Below, in pieces: positions 55,883 through 63,867 of a stretch of 64,000 bases of DNA. Every line of letters starts with the position of its first letter. Positions within the stretch are counted from its first letter, which is position 1. Source of the DNA: Marinisporobacter sp. (GTDB lineage Bacteria; Bacillota; Clostridia; Peptostreptococcales; Thermotaleaceae). The stretch covers positions 43,493 through 107,492 of the forward strand of contig JAOARP010000066.1 in the NCBI GenBank assembly GCA_025210525.1. Reading direction: 5' to 3'. A model generated the notes under the pieces. The model saw only the letters and a list, made by a program, of their open reading frames with translations. It was not told the origin of the DNA and did not search any database. The position numbers and the translations under genes are program-made.

Positions 55883-56164
55883 ATGCCATCAAAAAAAATA
55901 TTCAAAACATTAAATACAATTTTAGGTTGGGGAAGTAGCCTTGGATTAATTAGCTTTGCTATTTATCACTTTTTTATTCATAAGCTTTCAGTTTCGGGTA
56001 AATTTTTTATAATTACTTGGTCGCTTATGGGAATTATTAGCTTATCTCGCATTTTAGACACCAAATGTTTTTCCGAAAATCCTTCTGATTCAATTCAAAA
56101 AAGAGATATTTTTATTATATCAACAGCTAGTATCATTATAATTTTAGAGATATTTGTTTTTTAG
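55883..56164 (+). CDS. Small membrane protein, 93 residues
   Basis: A protein with three hydrophobic segments (LGLISFAIYHFFI, FFIITWSLMGIISLS, FIISTASIIIILEIFVF) and charged loops; AAAGGAG lies seven bases before the ATG. The family is not recognised. It is the only plus-strand gene in this part of the window, and no terminator is seen besides the minus-strand hairpin at 56353. A genuine gene is likely because of the ribosome site and membrane pattern. Confidence 0.6.
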   Translation: MPSKKIFKTLNTILGWGSSLGLISFAIYHFFIHKLSVSGKFFIITWSLMGIISLSRILDTKCFSENPSDSIQKRDIFIISTASIIIILEIFVF

Positions 56165-56409
56165 AAAAATAGATCTTTTTATAAAAAATCATATTTCTCT
56201 AGGTTCATATTCAATAAATTTTTTTCCTTTCCCATAATCCTAGAAGTTCAAGTCTACTATCTTTACTTTAAATCAAAAAATATTAAACAATCAACATCTC
56301 TATTTTCTTCTTCCTTTCTATTTATTCTATAATTTTTGATTTTTCTAATAGAAAAAGAGCTACGCTTACAACTTTAAGCACAACTCTTTTAATTCTCATT
56401 ATTTATAAT
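56165..56409. other. Intergenic region with terminator
   Basis: Apart from the dctM terminator at 56353-56390 I see nothing in it. Confidence 0.4.
56353..56390 (-). terminator. Terminator of the TRAP operon
   Basis: AAAAGAG..CTTA arms pairing with TAAG..CTCTTTT, T-rich on both sides, 20 bases after the dctM stop. Third member of the AAGAGTTATGCTTA-like hairpin set. Confidence 0.8.
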
Positions 56410-57729
56410 TTATTTAATAAATACAAGGGATAGCCACGGTACATAGGTTATTAGTACTAGTCCAATTAAACCTACTGCAAACAATGGCACAATATGTGAA
56501 AACATATTTTCCATCTTTATCTTAGCAACAGCTGCACCTACAAATAGATTACAGCCATAAGGAGGTGTACATAAACCTAACGCTAGGTTTACAGCCATAA
56601 GTACTCCAAAGTGTACAGGATCAATGCCTAATACTTTAACTGTTGGCATTAACATTGGCGCCATAACAATAATAGCTGGAACCGTATCAAGGAATAATCC
56701 TACAGCTAATAGTATTAAATTAACAAATAGCAATACAACTAAAGGATTAGATGATACACCTGTTAAAAAGTCTGTAATCATCTTTGGAATTCTCTCATAA
56801 GTCATAAATGTAGAGAATACAGTAGAATATCCTAATAAAAATGAGGTTATTCCATTTAATACTGCTGTTTCCAAAAACACGTCTTTTAGTCCATCCCATG
56901 TTAAATCCTTATATACATATAAACTTATTATAATTGAGTATACAACAGATATACAAGCTGCTTCAGTAGGAGTAAAAACGCCTGAATAAATTCCTCCTAA
57001 AATGATAACAGGAGATAATAAAGCCCAAAAACCTTCTTTTATACTTTTTGCAATTTCTGACATTCTATATTTCATAGCTTCGTTAATTGGTACTTTTTCA
57101 TCGTCCTCAGTTACTCTTTTTTGTTTTAGATCAACTCCATTTTTAGTACATATAATAATATTTGCAATTAAGAATAAAATACCTATCAATATTCCTGGTA
57201 ATACTCCTGCTAAGAATAATTGTGAAATAGATACTCCAGTCGAAGCTCCATATAATACAAAGGATAAACTAGGAGGAATAATTGGTCCAATAATACCTCC
57301 AAAGCAAACTATCGTAGCTGCATAAGCTGGATCATACCCTTTTCTCTTCATCTCAGGAATCATCATTCCACCGATAGCTGACGTTGTAGCCATACCAGAT
57401 CCTGATAAAGCACCGAAAAACATACATGCAATGATTGTTACACAACCAATAGCACCATTTACAAAACTTATTAATGCAGATGCAAAATTAACAATTCTTC
57501 TAGCTATACCTCCTGTTGACATAATAAGACCTGCCAACATAAAAAAAGGTATTGCCATTACAGTAAATGAAAATATACCACTATAGCAATATTGCGCATT
57601 AATAGCCATGTTCAAGTCAGAGTAGAGACCCATTGCTAACATAGTAGCTCCACCTATTGCAAATCCAACAGGAACACCTACTAATAACATGACAAATAAT
57701 GCAATAAATAATGCAGGTACTGCCATCAT
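56410..57729 (-). CDS. dctM: TRAP transporter large permease subunit
   Basis: A 439-residue membrane protein with about 12 hydrophobic segments, the DctM/SiaM kind. Typical segments are GGIARRIVNFASALI, GSGMATTSAIGGMMIPEMKRKGYDPAYAA, GGIIGPIIPPS and the late FGVLMAVNLALGLCTPPYG. It forms the sodium-driven channel with the small subunit and takes substrate from DctP. GGGGGGG precedes two consecutive ATG codons; the first is used here. Last gene of the dctP-Q-M operon, 11 bases after dctQ. Confidence 0.95.
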   Translation of the reverse strand: MMAVPALFIALFVMLLVGVPVGFAIGGATMLAMGLYSDLNMAINAQYCYSGIFSFTVMAIPFFMLAGLIMSTGGIARRIVNFASALISFVNGAIGCVTIIACMFFGALSGSGMATTSAIGGMMIPEMKRKGYDPAYAATIVCFGGIIGPIIPPSLSFVLYGASTGVSISQLFLAGVLPGILIGILFLIANIIICTKNGVDLKQKRVTEDDEKVPINEAMKYRMSEIAKSIKEGFWALLSPVIILGGIYSGVFTPTEAACISVVYSIIISLYVYKDLTWDGLKDVFLETAVLNGITSFLLGYSTVFSTFMTYERIPKMITDFLTGVSSNPLVVLLFVNLILLAVGLFLDTVPAIIVMAPMLMPTVKVLGIDPVHFGVLMAVNLALGLCTPPYGCNLFVGAAVAKIKMENMFSHIVPLFAVGLIGLVLITYVPWLSLVFIK

Positions 57730-57740
57730 CGTTCCCCCCC

Positions 57741-58229
57741 TTATGAAATTATCTCGTTTTTCATTAGATTTTTGACTGCCTCTATAAAATATGCCATTGC
57801 TCTAATTATAAATATTCCGCACCCAAGGACAAGAGATAGATAACCCCAAGCTGTACTAATTTTAATTCCTGCATAAGGGACATTCATTTGTATATTAATC
57901 ATAATAAATCCATAATACAGTGTAATACCACAAATAACAATTAATGTTAATTCCGTTAACGCTTCTGCTAATTGCTTTAATTTATATGGTAATTTGTCAA
58001 CTAGCAACGTAATTCTTATATGTTCTTTTCTTCTATGCCCTATACTTATCCCTACCCAGGAAAGCCACACAAATAAAAATTTTCCTAGTTCTTCTGACCA
58101 AGTGAGTGAATTATTAAAAACGTATCTCATAATAACTTGGAAAAAAATTATTCCCACCATGGTCATAAACATAACTATCAGGACAGTATCTTCAATTTTA
58201 TCTAAAGTTTCTAAGACTTTTTTTCTCAT
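57741..58229 (-). CDS. dctQ: TRAP transporter small permease subunit
   Basis: A 162-residue membrane protein with four hydrophobic segments and the DctQ signatures FFQVIMRYVFNNSLTWSEELGKFLFVWLSWVG and RRKEHIRI. It pairs with DctM. Upstream, ATTACTC and GAGTAAT can pair around the GGGAG ribosome site, so translation may be dampened. A strong hairpin separates it from dctP, which fits the need for more binding protein than permease. Confidence 0.93.
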   Translation of the reverse strand: MRKKVLETLDKIEDTVLIVMFMTMVGIIFFQVIMRYVFNNSLTWSEELGKFLFVWLSWVGISIGHRRKEHIRITLLVDKLPYKLKQLAEALTELTLIVICGITLYYGFIMINIQMNVPYAGIKISTAWGYLSLVLGCGIFIIRAMAYFIEAVKNLMKNEIIS

Positions 58230-58285
58230 ATTATACCATTACTCCCAATAAAAGAGTAATATCCTGACCTCCTTTTATAGTGCTC

Positions 58286-58313
58286 ACAAAGGCAACCATC
58301 TTGTTGCCTTTGT
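58286..58313 (-). repeat. Perfect 11-bp hairpin between dctP and dctQ
   Basis: ACAAAGGCAAC and GTTGCCTTTGT with a 6-base loop, no T run after it on the minus strand. It probably stabilises the upstream dctP RNA or slows read-through. Confidence 0.65.
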
Positions 58314-58349
58314 CAACAATCTACTATATTACTTATTTACTATTATTTT

Positions 58350-59387
58350 TTAAGGACGTGTCTTTAACCATTTTTCAATCATTTCATCTCCAACTAATTT
58401 ACGTTGGTGATCATATACTGGTTCTACAGCTTTTTGGAATGCCTTTATTTCATCAGCTGATAATTCATACACTTCTGCACCTTCATCTTTAAATCTCTTT
58501 ATGTATTCTTTCTCTTTAGCATATTCCTCTGCTCTTTGTTTCTTAGCAACCTCTTTAACACCAGCTTCTAATACTTCTCTATCTGCTTGATCTAAAGATT
58601 CGATCCAATCTCTTGAACAGATAATTGGGAATGGAGAACTAGCATGATTTGTTAATGTTACATGTGGTGCAATTTCATGTAGATTAAAGTCATTAAATAC
58701 ACCTAAAGAGTGGTCTAATGCATTAATCTGTCCTTGAGATAATGAAGTTACAACTTCTCCCCAAGCCATAGGTGTTGGATTAGCTCCCATAGCTTTCCAA
58801 ATTTCAATATTTAAGTCATTTTGTGCGATACGAACTTTTTGTCCTTCTAAATCACTTTGTGTTTTATAAATTTTGTCTCTACTTATAACTTGTCTCATTC
58901 CGTTATAGTACATATCTATACAATAATACCCTGAATCTTTCAACGTTTCATTGAATAACTCTAATCCACCATTTTCAAAAGTACCTTTTTCCCAAGCTTC
59001 AAATGAAGGATATAAATAAGGTAAGTCTATACAAGTTGAAGCTGGACCTGATGCTGATGTTATTGCAGACGATAAGTCGAACATCATTGTAACCGTTCCA
59101 ATTTTAATACCAGATACTAAATCAGGTGTATCCCCTAATTGTCCATCTGAATAAACTTCTACTTTAAATTTACCAGGTGCCTCTTTTTCTAAATACTCTC
59201 CTAGAGCCTCACTCCATTTATGCGTTGATCTTTGAGATGAATCAGTATGCCCAATTTTAATAACAATTGGACCATCCTCTGCCTCTGATACAGCTTTCTC
59301 ATTACTACCGCAACCTGCCATGCAGCCCATTACTAATACTACTACTAATGCAAGTGCTAACCATTTTACTTTTTTCATTTTTTTCAT
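58350..59387 (-). CDS. dctP: TRAP transporter substrate-binding lipoprotein
   Basis: A 345-residue DctP-family binding protein. The signal peptide is followed by lipobox MAGC with Cys26. Family segments are IKIGHTDSSQRSTHKWSE, VEVYSDGQLGD, YNGMRQVISRDKIY, LEGQKVRIAQNDLNIEIWKAMGANPTPMAWGEV and LSQGQINALDHSLG. A conserved Arg in KVRIAQN normally binds the carboxylate of organic acid ligands. The substrate is thus probably an acid (C4-dicarboxylate or a keto/sugar acid). Transcription starts from a sigma-54 promoter. Confidence 0.94.
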   Translation of the reverse strand: MKKMKKVKWLALALVVVLVMGCMAGCGSNEKAVSEAEDGPIVIKIGHTDSSQRSTHKWSEALGEYLEKEAPGKFKVEVYSDGQLGDTPDLVSGIKIGTVTMMFDLSSAITSASGPASTCIDLPYLYPSFEAWEKGTFENGGLELFNETLKDSGYYCIDMYYNGMRQVISRDKIYKTQSDLEGQKVRIAQNDLNIEIWKAMGANPTPMAWGEVVTSLSQGQINALDHSLGVFNDFNLHEIAPHVTLTNHASSPFPIICSRDWIESLDQADREVLEAGVKEVAKKQRAEEYAKEKEYIKRFKDEGAEVYELSADEIKAFQKAVEPVYDHQRKLVGDEMIEKWLKTRP

Positions 59388-59435
59388 TCCTTTCTCATAA
59401 TTTTAGTAAAATTTATATTGTCATGATTCTAATAT

Positions 59436-59451
59436 AGCAAATACCATGCCA
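59436..59451 (-). promoter_or_regulatory. Sigma-54 promoter of dctPQM
   Basis: On the minus strand TGGCATGGTATTTGCT has GG and GC exactly ten bases apart (-24/-12), the sigma-54 pattern. It is about 50 bases before dctP and agrees with the sigma-54 activator gene upstream. Confidence 0.85.
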
Positions 59452-59484
59452 TCTTTTATAAGTTTATTTATTACCTTTAACCTT

Positions 59485-59495
59485 AGTATAATACT
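59485..59495. promoter_or_regulatory. Candidate activator binding site for dctPQM
   Basis: AGTATAATACT, an 11-base perfect palindrome about 65 bases upstream of the expected start. It could be the upstream activating site of the DctD-like regulator; unproven. Confidence 0.35.
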
Positions 59496-59527
59496 CATTT
59501 TAAAATAATTGATATTTATATAATAAA

Positions 59528-59579
59528 AAAAGCATGAACTATATTTCACACTTTTTTATTTGACACTGAAATTTTATTC
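59528..59579 (-). terminator. Terminator of the dctB-dctD operon
   Basis: AAAAAGCATGAA and TTCATGCTTTTT arms (12 bp) around a long loop that holds a second pairing; a T run follows on the minus strand. It overlaps the last codons of the regulator gene. Confidence 0.75.
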
Positions 59580-60953
59580 ATGCTTTTTCAATTCTATATT
59601 ATATTTGTTAATCTTATTCCATAGTTGTCTTGTACTTATTTCTAATTCATCTGCTGTTCTTGTAACATTCCAATTATTATTTTTTAAAGCCTCTACTATA
59701 AACATCTTTTCAAAATCTGAACGAGCATGCTGCAATGTCTTTTTACAATCATTATTCTTTGCCTGTTTTTCTTTCCCACAACCTATTGGCATTAATATTT
59801 CATTGACTGTAATAATCCCCTCTTTACTTAATGCAATCATTCTTTCGACTATATTCTTAAGTTCTCTGATATTTCCTGGATAATCATATTGCAATAAAAA
59901 GTTCATTACCTCATCATCAACATGCTTTATTTTTTTCTTTTGATCTTTTTCAATCTTTTTAATAAAAAAATGAATAAGTCCTAGTAAATCTTCTCTTCTT
60001 TCTCTTAATGGCGGTATATGTAGAGTCAAAGTATTTATTCTATAGAACAAATCCTCTCTAAATGTCCCTTCAATTATTTGCTTTGAAAGGTCTTTATTTG
60101 TAGCTGAAATAAATCTTACATCTAAATCTATTGATTTATTACTTCCAAGCCTTTCTATTCTTCTGCTTTCTATGGCTCTTAATAATTTCCCTTGTGTTGC
60201 AATTGGTAAATCTCCAATTTCATCTAAGAATAAAGTGCCCAAATTAGCTTGCTCAAACTTTCCCACTCTGGCATCAATAGCCCCTGTAAATGAGCCTTTT
60301 TCATGACCAAACAACTCCGATTCTATAACCCCTTCAGGAAAAACTTGGCAGTTAACAGGAACAAAGGGTTCTTGCCGTCTTTTACTTAATTGATGAATAT
60401 AATTAGCAATAACTTCCTTACCTACGCCAGATTCTCCCAATAGTAAAATATTGATACCTGAATCAGCAGCTCTTTGACACATTTCCAAAAGCTTTGAGTA
60501 TTCTTCATTTTTAGATTCAACAAATAAATCTGTTTCATTCTGTTTCTCAAGTAAAAAGGAACTTTTCCTCTCTAATCTACATATTTTAGCTAATCGGTCA
60601 ACTTTCATCACTAATTCCTGTATATCACTACTCTTAACAAAATAATCTATGGCACCATATTTCATGGAATCAACTGCACTCTCAATGCTTCCAAATGCTG
60701 TCATAACAATGATATCTAAATCATTATATTTTTCTTTTATTCTCTTTATTAACTCAACACCATCCATAACAGGCATTTTTAAATCAGTAAGTACAAGATG
60801 TACTATATTATTATCAATATATTCAAGTGCTTCCATTCCATTAGAACAAGTTGCAATATCATATCCAACATCTGAAAGGATCAAAGATAGAACTTTTTGA
60901 TACTCTATTTCATCATCTACAATTAATATTTTATATCCCTTTTTTTCAATCAT
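59574..60953 (-). CDS. dctD: Sigma-54-dependent response regulator (DctD-like)
   Basis: A 459-residue NtrC-family activator: receiver domain (ILIVDDEIEYQK, acceptor Asp in LVLTDLKMPVMDG), AAA+ domain with Walker A GESGVGKE, the sigma-54 contact loop GSFTGA (variant of GAFTGA), and Walker B LGTLFLDEIGDLP, then a C-terminal Fis-type helix-turn-helix (NNWNVTRTADELEISTRQLWNKI). Its start overlaps the kinase gene's stop (ATGA). With the sigma-54 promoter of dctP next door, control of the TRAP operon is very likely. Confidence 0.95.
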   Translation of the reverse strand: MIEKKGYKILIVDDEIEYQKVLSLILSDVGYDIATCSNGMEALEYIDNNIVHLVLTDLKMPVMDGVELIKRIKEKYNDLDIIVMTAFGSIESAVDSMKYGAIDYFVKSSDIQELVMKVDRLAKICRLERKSSFLLEKQNETDLFVESKNEEYSKLLEMCQRAADSGINILLLGESGVGKEVIANYIHQLSKRRQEPFVPVNCQVFPEGVIESELFGHEKGSFTGAIDARVGKFEQANLGTLFLDEIGDLPIATQGKLLRAIESRRIERLGSNKSIDLDVRFISATNKDLSKQIIEGTFREDLFYRINTLTLHIPPLRERREDLLGLIHFFIKKIEKDQKKKIKHVDDEVMNFLLQYDYPGNIRELKNIVERMIALSKEGIITVNEILMPIGCGKEKQAKNNDCKKTLQHARSDFEKMFIVEALKNNNWNVTRTADELEISTRQLWNKINKYNIELKKHE

Positions 60954-62929
60954 TTACATTCCTCCTTTGTTTCCTTTATTGGTAGAACAATATCAAATTT
61001 TGTACCTTCTCCAAAATTACTTTCTACCGATATTTTTCCATCATTATTGGATATTTCTGTACTGATAATATAAAGACCTAAACCTGTTCCATTTTCTTTA
61101 GTAGAATAAAAAGGATTAAATATATTTTCAAGCTTTTCCTTTTCAATTCCACAACCATTATCCACAACTTCTATCTTTAAATGATCTTCTTCAATATTCA
61201 TCCTTATGTAAATTTTCTTTTCTTCTCTCTCAACACCTTTAAATGAATCAATACTATTATTTAATAGATTCAATAGTAGCATTCTTAATACATCTTCATT
61301 AATAAAAACTTCCTTAGAAAAATTGCCTGTAATACTAGTAATCATTTTTATTTCATTCTGTTCAATATTTTTTTCTTCTAGTTCTAGTATCAAATTTAAT
61401 AGATTTTCAATATTTACTGATTTATTTTCATCGTTTGAAAGCTTTGAAAATCTCAATAAATTTTCAATAAGCTTATTAATTCTTGCAACAGAGTCATTTA
61501 TAACCACTATTGCATGATCACAAATTTCATTGATCCTATGTCTTTCAATAATATAACTATAGCTTTTTATTAATCCTAACGGGTTCCTTATCTCATGGGC
61601 AAGACCAGCTGATAATTGCCCCACAGCTATCATCTTGGATTCCTGTCTAACCCTCTTTTCATTAAAATACTTTTCTGTATAATCCTCAATAATCATCATA
61701 CTTTTATTACTTGTAATTTTTTGGCTAGTAACATAATAATAATAATTTCCCACATTAAATAACTTATTCATATTCTCTTTATTCACAAATGGCTCTAAAG
61801 CTTCGAACTCTTTATAATTAGATCCTATTAAATCTTCTCTAGGGATATTTGTTATACCCGTGACTGCATCGTTACATTCTACAATAATAGAATCCCCTTC
61901 TATAACCATGATACCATTTTTCATTGTATCAATAATAAGACGTAATTCTTCTTTACTTTCAGATAATTCCCTAGTCTTTGTATTAACTCTTTGCGTAATA
62001 AGATAATTCCAACTAGAAAAGATTGCTATAATGGATATGCCTGCAATGAATACTTTATAAGCTAATTCAATACGGCTTAAGTCAATCACATCCGTATCAA
62101 AATTCCCAAGCCATTTATATTGCGTCTGTGCTACCAAATTCTTTTTCTTCAGTTGGATGATCCCTTTGTTTAATATATCAAGTAAATAGCCATTTTCTTT
62201 CTTTACAGCCAAGCACATCTCTTTCTCATAAAGAGTAAGTTCTAAAGCTCTAAAGCTTGTACCTCTATTGGTTACATTAAGAAAATGTGCAATTTCCATA
62301 TCATCTCCCACAAATCCGTCTACTATATTATTCCTTATTAAAGCAAAACACTGATAAATATTATCTACTTCTAAGATTCTCACATTGATCTTATCTTCAA
62401 AATATTTATTTATACGTCTGTCTTCATTATCTCTCTCTAATACCACGAAAGTCTTATCCTTTATATCTTCAAGATCTTTAATATTTGAGCTATTCTTTAC
62501 GAATATTTTCCCCTTAACAACACATAAAGACTGACTTATGCCAAACTCTTTTTTATTTTCATCTGTATTTTCCATAACCATAATATCCAATTCATCACTT
62601 TTCATTGCATTCCTTAGATAGTCCTGTGATCCTACTTTCAGATGAATATTGTTACTTAATTCAATAGCTAACTGAGATAAATAATCCACCATTATCCCAG
62701 CATTATGATTATTAAATTTATTGATAAATGCTAAAGGTGGATCATTATAGACACCTACAAGAAAATGCTTTTCTTGCAATAAGTCCTTTTCCTTTTGGGT
62801 TAATGTTGCATTATATTTATAATAATCATGCATCCCCATATTATACCTTAAATTTATATCTAACTTCCTCATTCCAATGATACCAATAATTAGAAGTGTC
62901 ATTAAAACTAGTATCTTTCTTTTTTTCAT
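60950..62929 (-). CDS. dctB: Sensor histidine kinase with SBP_bac_3 sensor (DctB-like)
   Basis: About 659 residues. A signal/membrane segment is followed by a periplasmic-binding-type sensor (SBP_bac_3 pattern, 45-290: VGVYNDPPLAFINKF, LDIMVMENTDENKKE, VLERDNEDRRI), a second membrane segment (VFIAGISIIAIFSSWNYLI), a PAS domain (LRLIIDTMKNGIMVIEGDSIIVECNDA), HisKA with phospho-His in GLAHEIRNPLG, and an HATPase (LLLNLLNNSIDSF, VVDNGCGIE, GTGLGLYI). The start at 62929 follows GGAGG. The external sensor domain may see the TRAP substrate. It is paired with dctD by a 4-base overlap. Confidence 0.93.
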   Translation of the reverse strand: MKKRKILVLMTLLIIGIIGMRKLDINLRYNMGMHDYYKYNATLTQKEKDLLQEKHFLVGVYNDPPLAFINKFNNHNAGIMVDYLSQLAIELSNNIHLKVGSQDYLRNAMKSDELDIMVMENTDENKKEFGISQSLCVVKGKIFVKNSSNIKDLEDIKDKTFVVLERDNEDRRINKYFEDKINVRILEVDNIYQCFALIRNNIVDGFVGDDMEIAHFLNVTNRGTSFRALELTLYEKEMCLAVKKENGYLLDILNKGIIQLKKKNLVAQTQYKWLGNFDTDVIDLSRIELAYKVFIAGISIIAIFSSWNYLITQRVNTKTRELSESKEELRLIIDTMKNGIMVIEGDSIIVECNDAVTGITNIPREDLIGSNYKEFEALEPFVNKENMNKLFNVGNYYYYVTSQKITSNKSMMIIEDYTEKYFNEKRVRQESKMIAVGQLSAGLAHEIRNPLGLIKSYSYIIERHRINEICDHAIVVINDSVARINKLIENLLRFSKLSNDENKSVNIENLLNLILELEEKNIEQNEIKMITSITGNFSKEVFINEDVLRMLLLNLLNNSIDSFKGVEREEKKIYIRMNIEEDHLKIEVVDNGCGIEKEKLENIFNPFYSTKENGTGLGLYIISTEISNNDGKISVESNFGEGTKFDIVLPIKETKEECK

Positions 62930-62990
62930 AAAGCCTCCATAATTTGTCATAGAATAATTTTATCTATAAAACTTTATCACCATCTCATTT

Positions 62991-63019
62991 ATTCTAACAT
63001 CATGTTATTTTTTTTACAA
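62991..63019 (-). promoter_or_regulatory. Putative promoter of dctBD
   Basis: TTGTAA (complement of 63014-63019), 17 bases, TAGAAT (complement of 62991-62996), about 60 bases before dctB. Confidence 0.5.
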
Positions 63020-63024
63020 TAAAA

Positions 63025-63130
63025 AACAAGAACCTTCTATTTTGAGGTATAATTAAGTCATCTCAACCCAATTCACCTTGAAAAAGAATGTTCTTGCTGA
63101 GTTTCACAAGTATAATAAATGGATACTTAA
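63025..63130 (+). mobile_element. Possible remnant of an IS1182-type 5' end
   Basis: An inverted pair AAGAAC..GTTCTT surrounds about 55 bases and is followed by a frame reading FHKYNKWILKN. This recalls the leader and first residues (FHKYN) of IS1182-family transposases as I remember them. It breaks off after a few codons. The comparison is from memory and weak. Confidence 0.25.
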
Positions 63131-63139
63131 AAATTTTGT

Positions 63140-63646
63140 TTACAAACCTTCTACACTACACCTTAAATCAAAAAAATATTGAACAATCTCATGTTTATCT
63201 TTTATACCCTCTGAGAATTTCTTTAAACTTCTCTTTCCAACTCGTCTATCTAATAAGGCAAAAATATTTAACAGTATATCGGTAGCATATAAACAATCTT
63301 TCACCTCACTATTAAAATATACTTCCAAGTTCTTATAAAACCCATACTCTCCAAATATCCCCCTCTTGTCTAATTCTTTTTGTCATAGCTCCCAAATTTC
63401 CCTGCTTTCTTTTTCTTCACCATATTCTTCCCTTAATTTTTTATACCTTCTATAATCTTCCATTTCTGCTGTTATGGTACACATACTAAATACTTCTTTT
63501 TTGTCTACTGTTATGTATATTCGTCCTGTTTGATCATGTGCTTGTCTATAAATTGCTACAATAAAATCTACTCGGTCTTTTAATTTTTCACAGATAAAAG
63601 ATTCTAATTGTTTCTTGAGTTTTGTCCATCTTGTTCCTTTTTTCAT
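63140..63646 (-). pseudogene. SF0329-family-like gene broken by in-frame TGA
   Basis: A single frame of about 168 codons from ATG 63646 (behind GGAGG) is interrupted by one TGA at 63383-63385 after SREIWEL. Both halves read as protein in the same frame: the first opens MKKGTRWTKLKKQLESFICE and has AIYRQAHDQTGRIYITVDKKEV, the second runs from QKELDKRGIFGEYGFYKNLE and ends FDLRCSVEGL. This resembles the SF0329 family of unknown function in Firmicutes. A nonsense mutation (for instance CGA or TGG to TGA) is the simple explanation. I see no clear SECIS hairpin right after the TGA, so selenocysteine is unlikely. Confidence 0.7.
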
Positions 63647-63867
63647 GAATCCTCCATTATCTTCTTTTTGCATATTCGTTCAATTCATTTCATAAGTTAA
63701 ATTTTAATATTAAGTTCAAGTTAGTTTTTGGCTACCTAATTATCATCTTGATAGTATGTGGATAATACGAATCTAGAAAATTATCCTTTATGCTAAAAAG
63801 TACTGATTATATGCTACACTTTTTATAGCGGTAACCAAACTTTGATAATGGATATGTATTGGTCTTC
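63647..63867. other. Gene-free stretch before the IS element
   Basis: AT-rich sequence without a reading frame, hairpin or promoter that I can support. Confidence 0.4.

Noticed and set aside
63383..63385. TGA as selenocysteine codon
   Set aside because: No clear stem-loop with an apical G/U-rich loop is visible in the 40 bases after it, and the family is not known as a selenoprotein.
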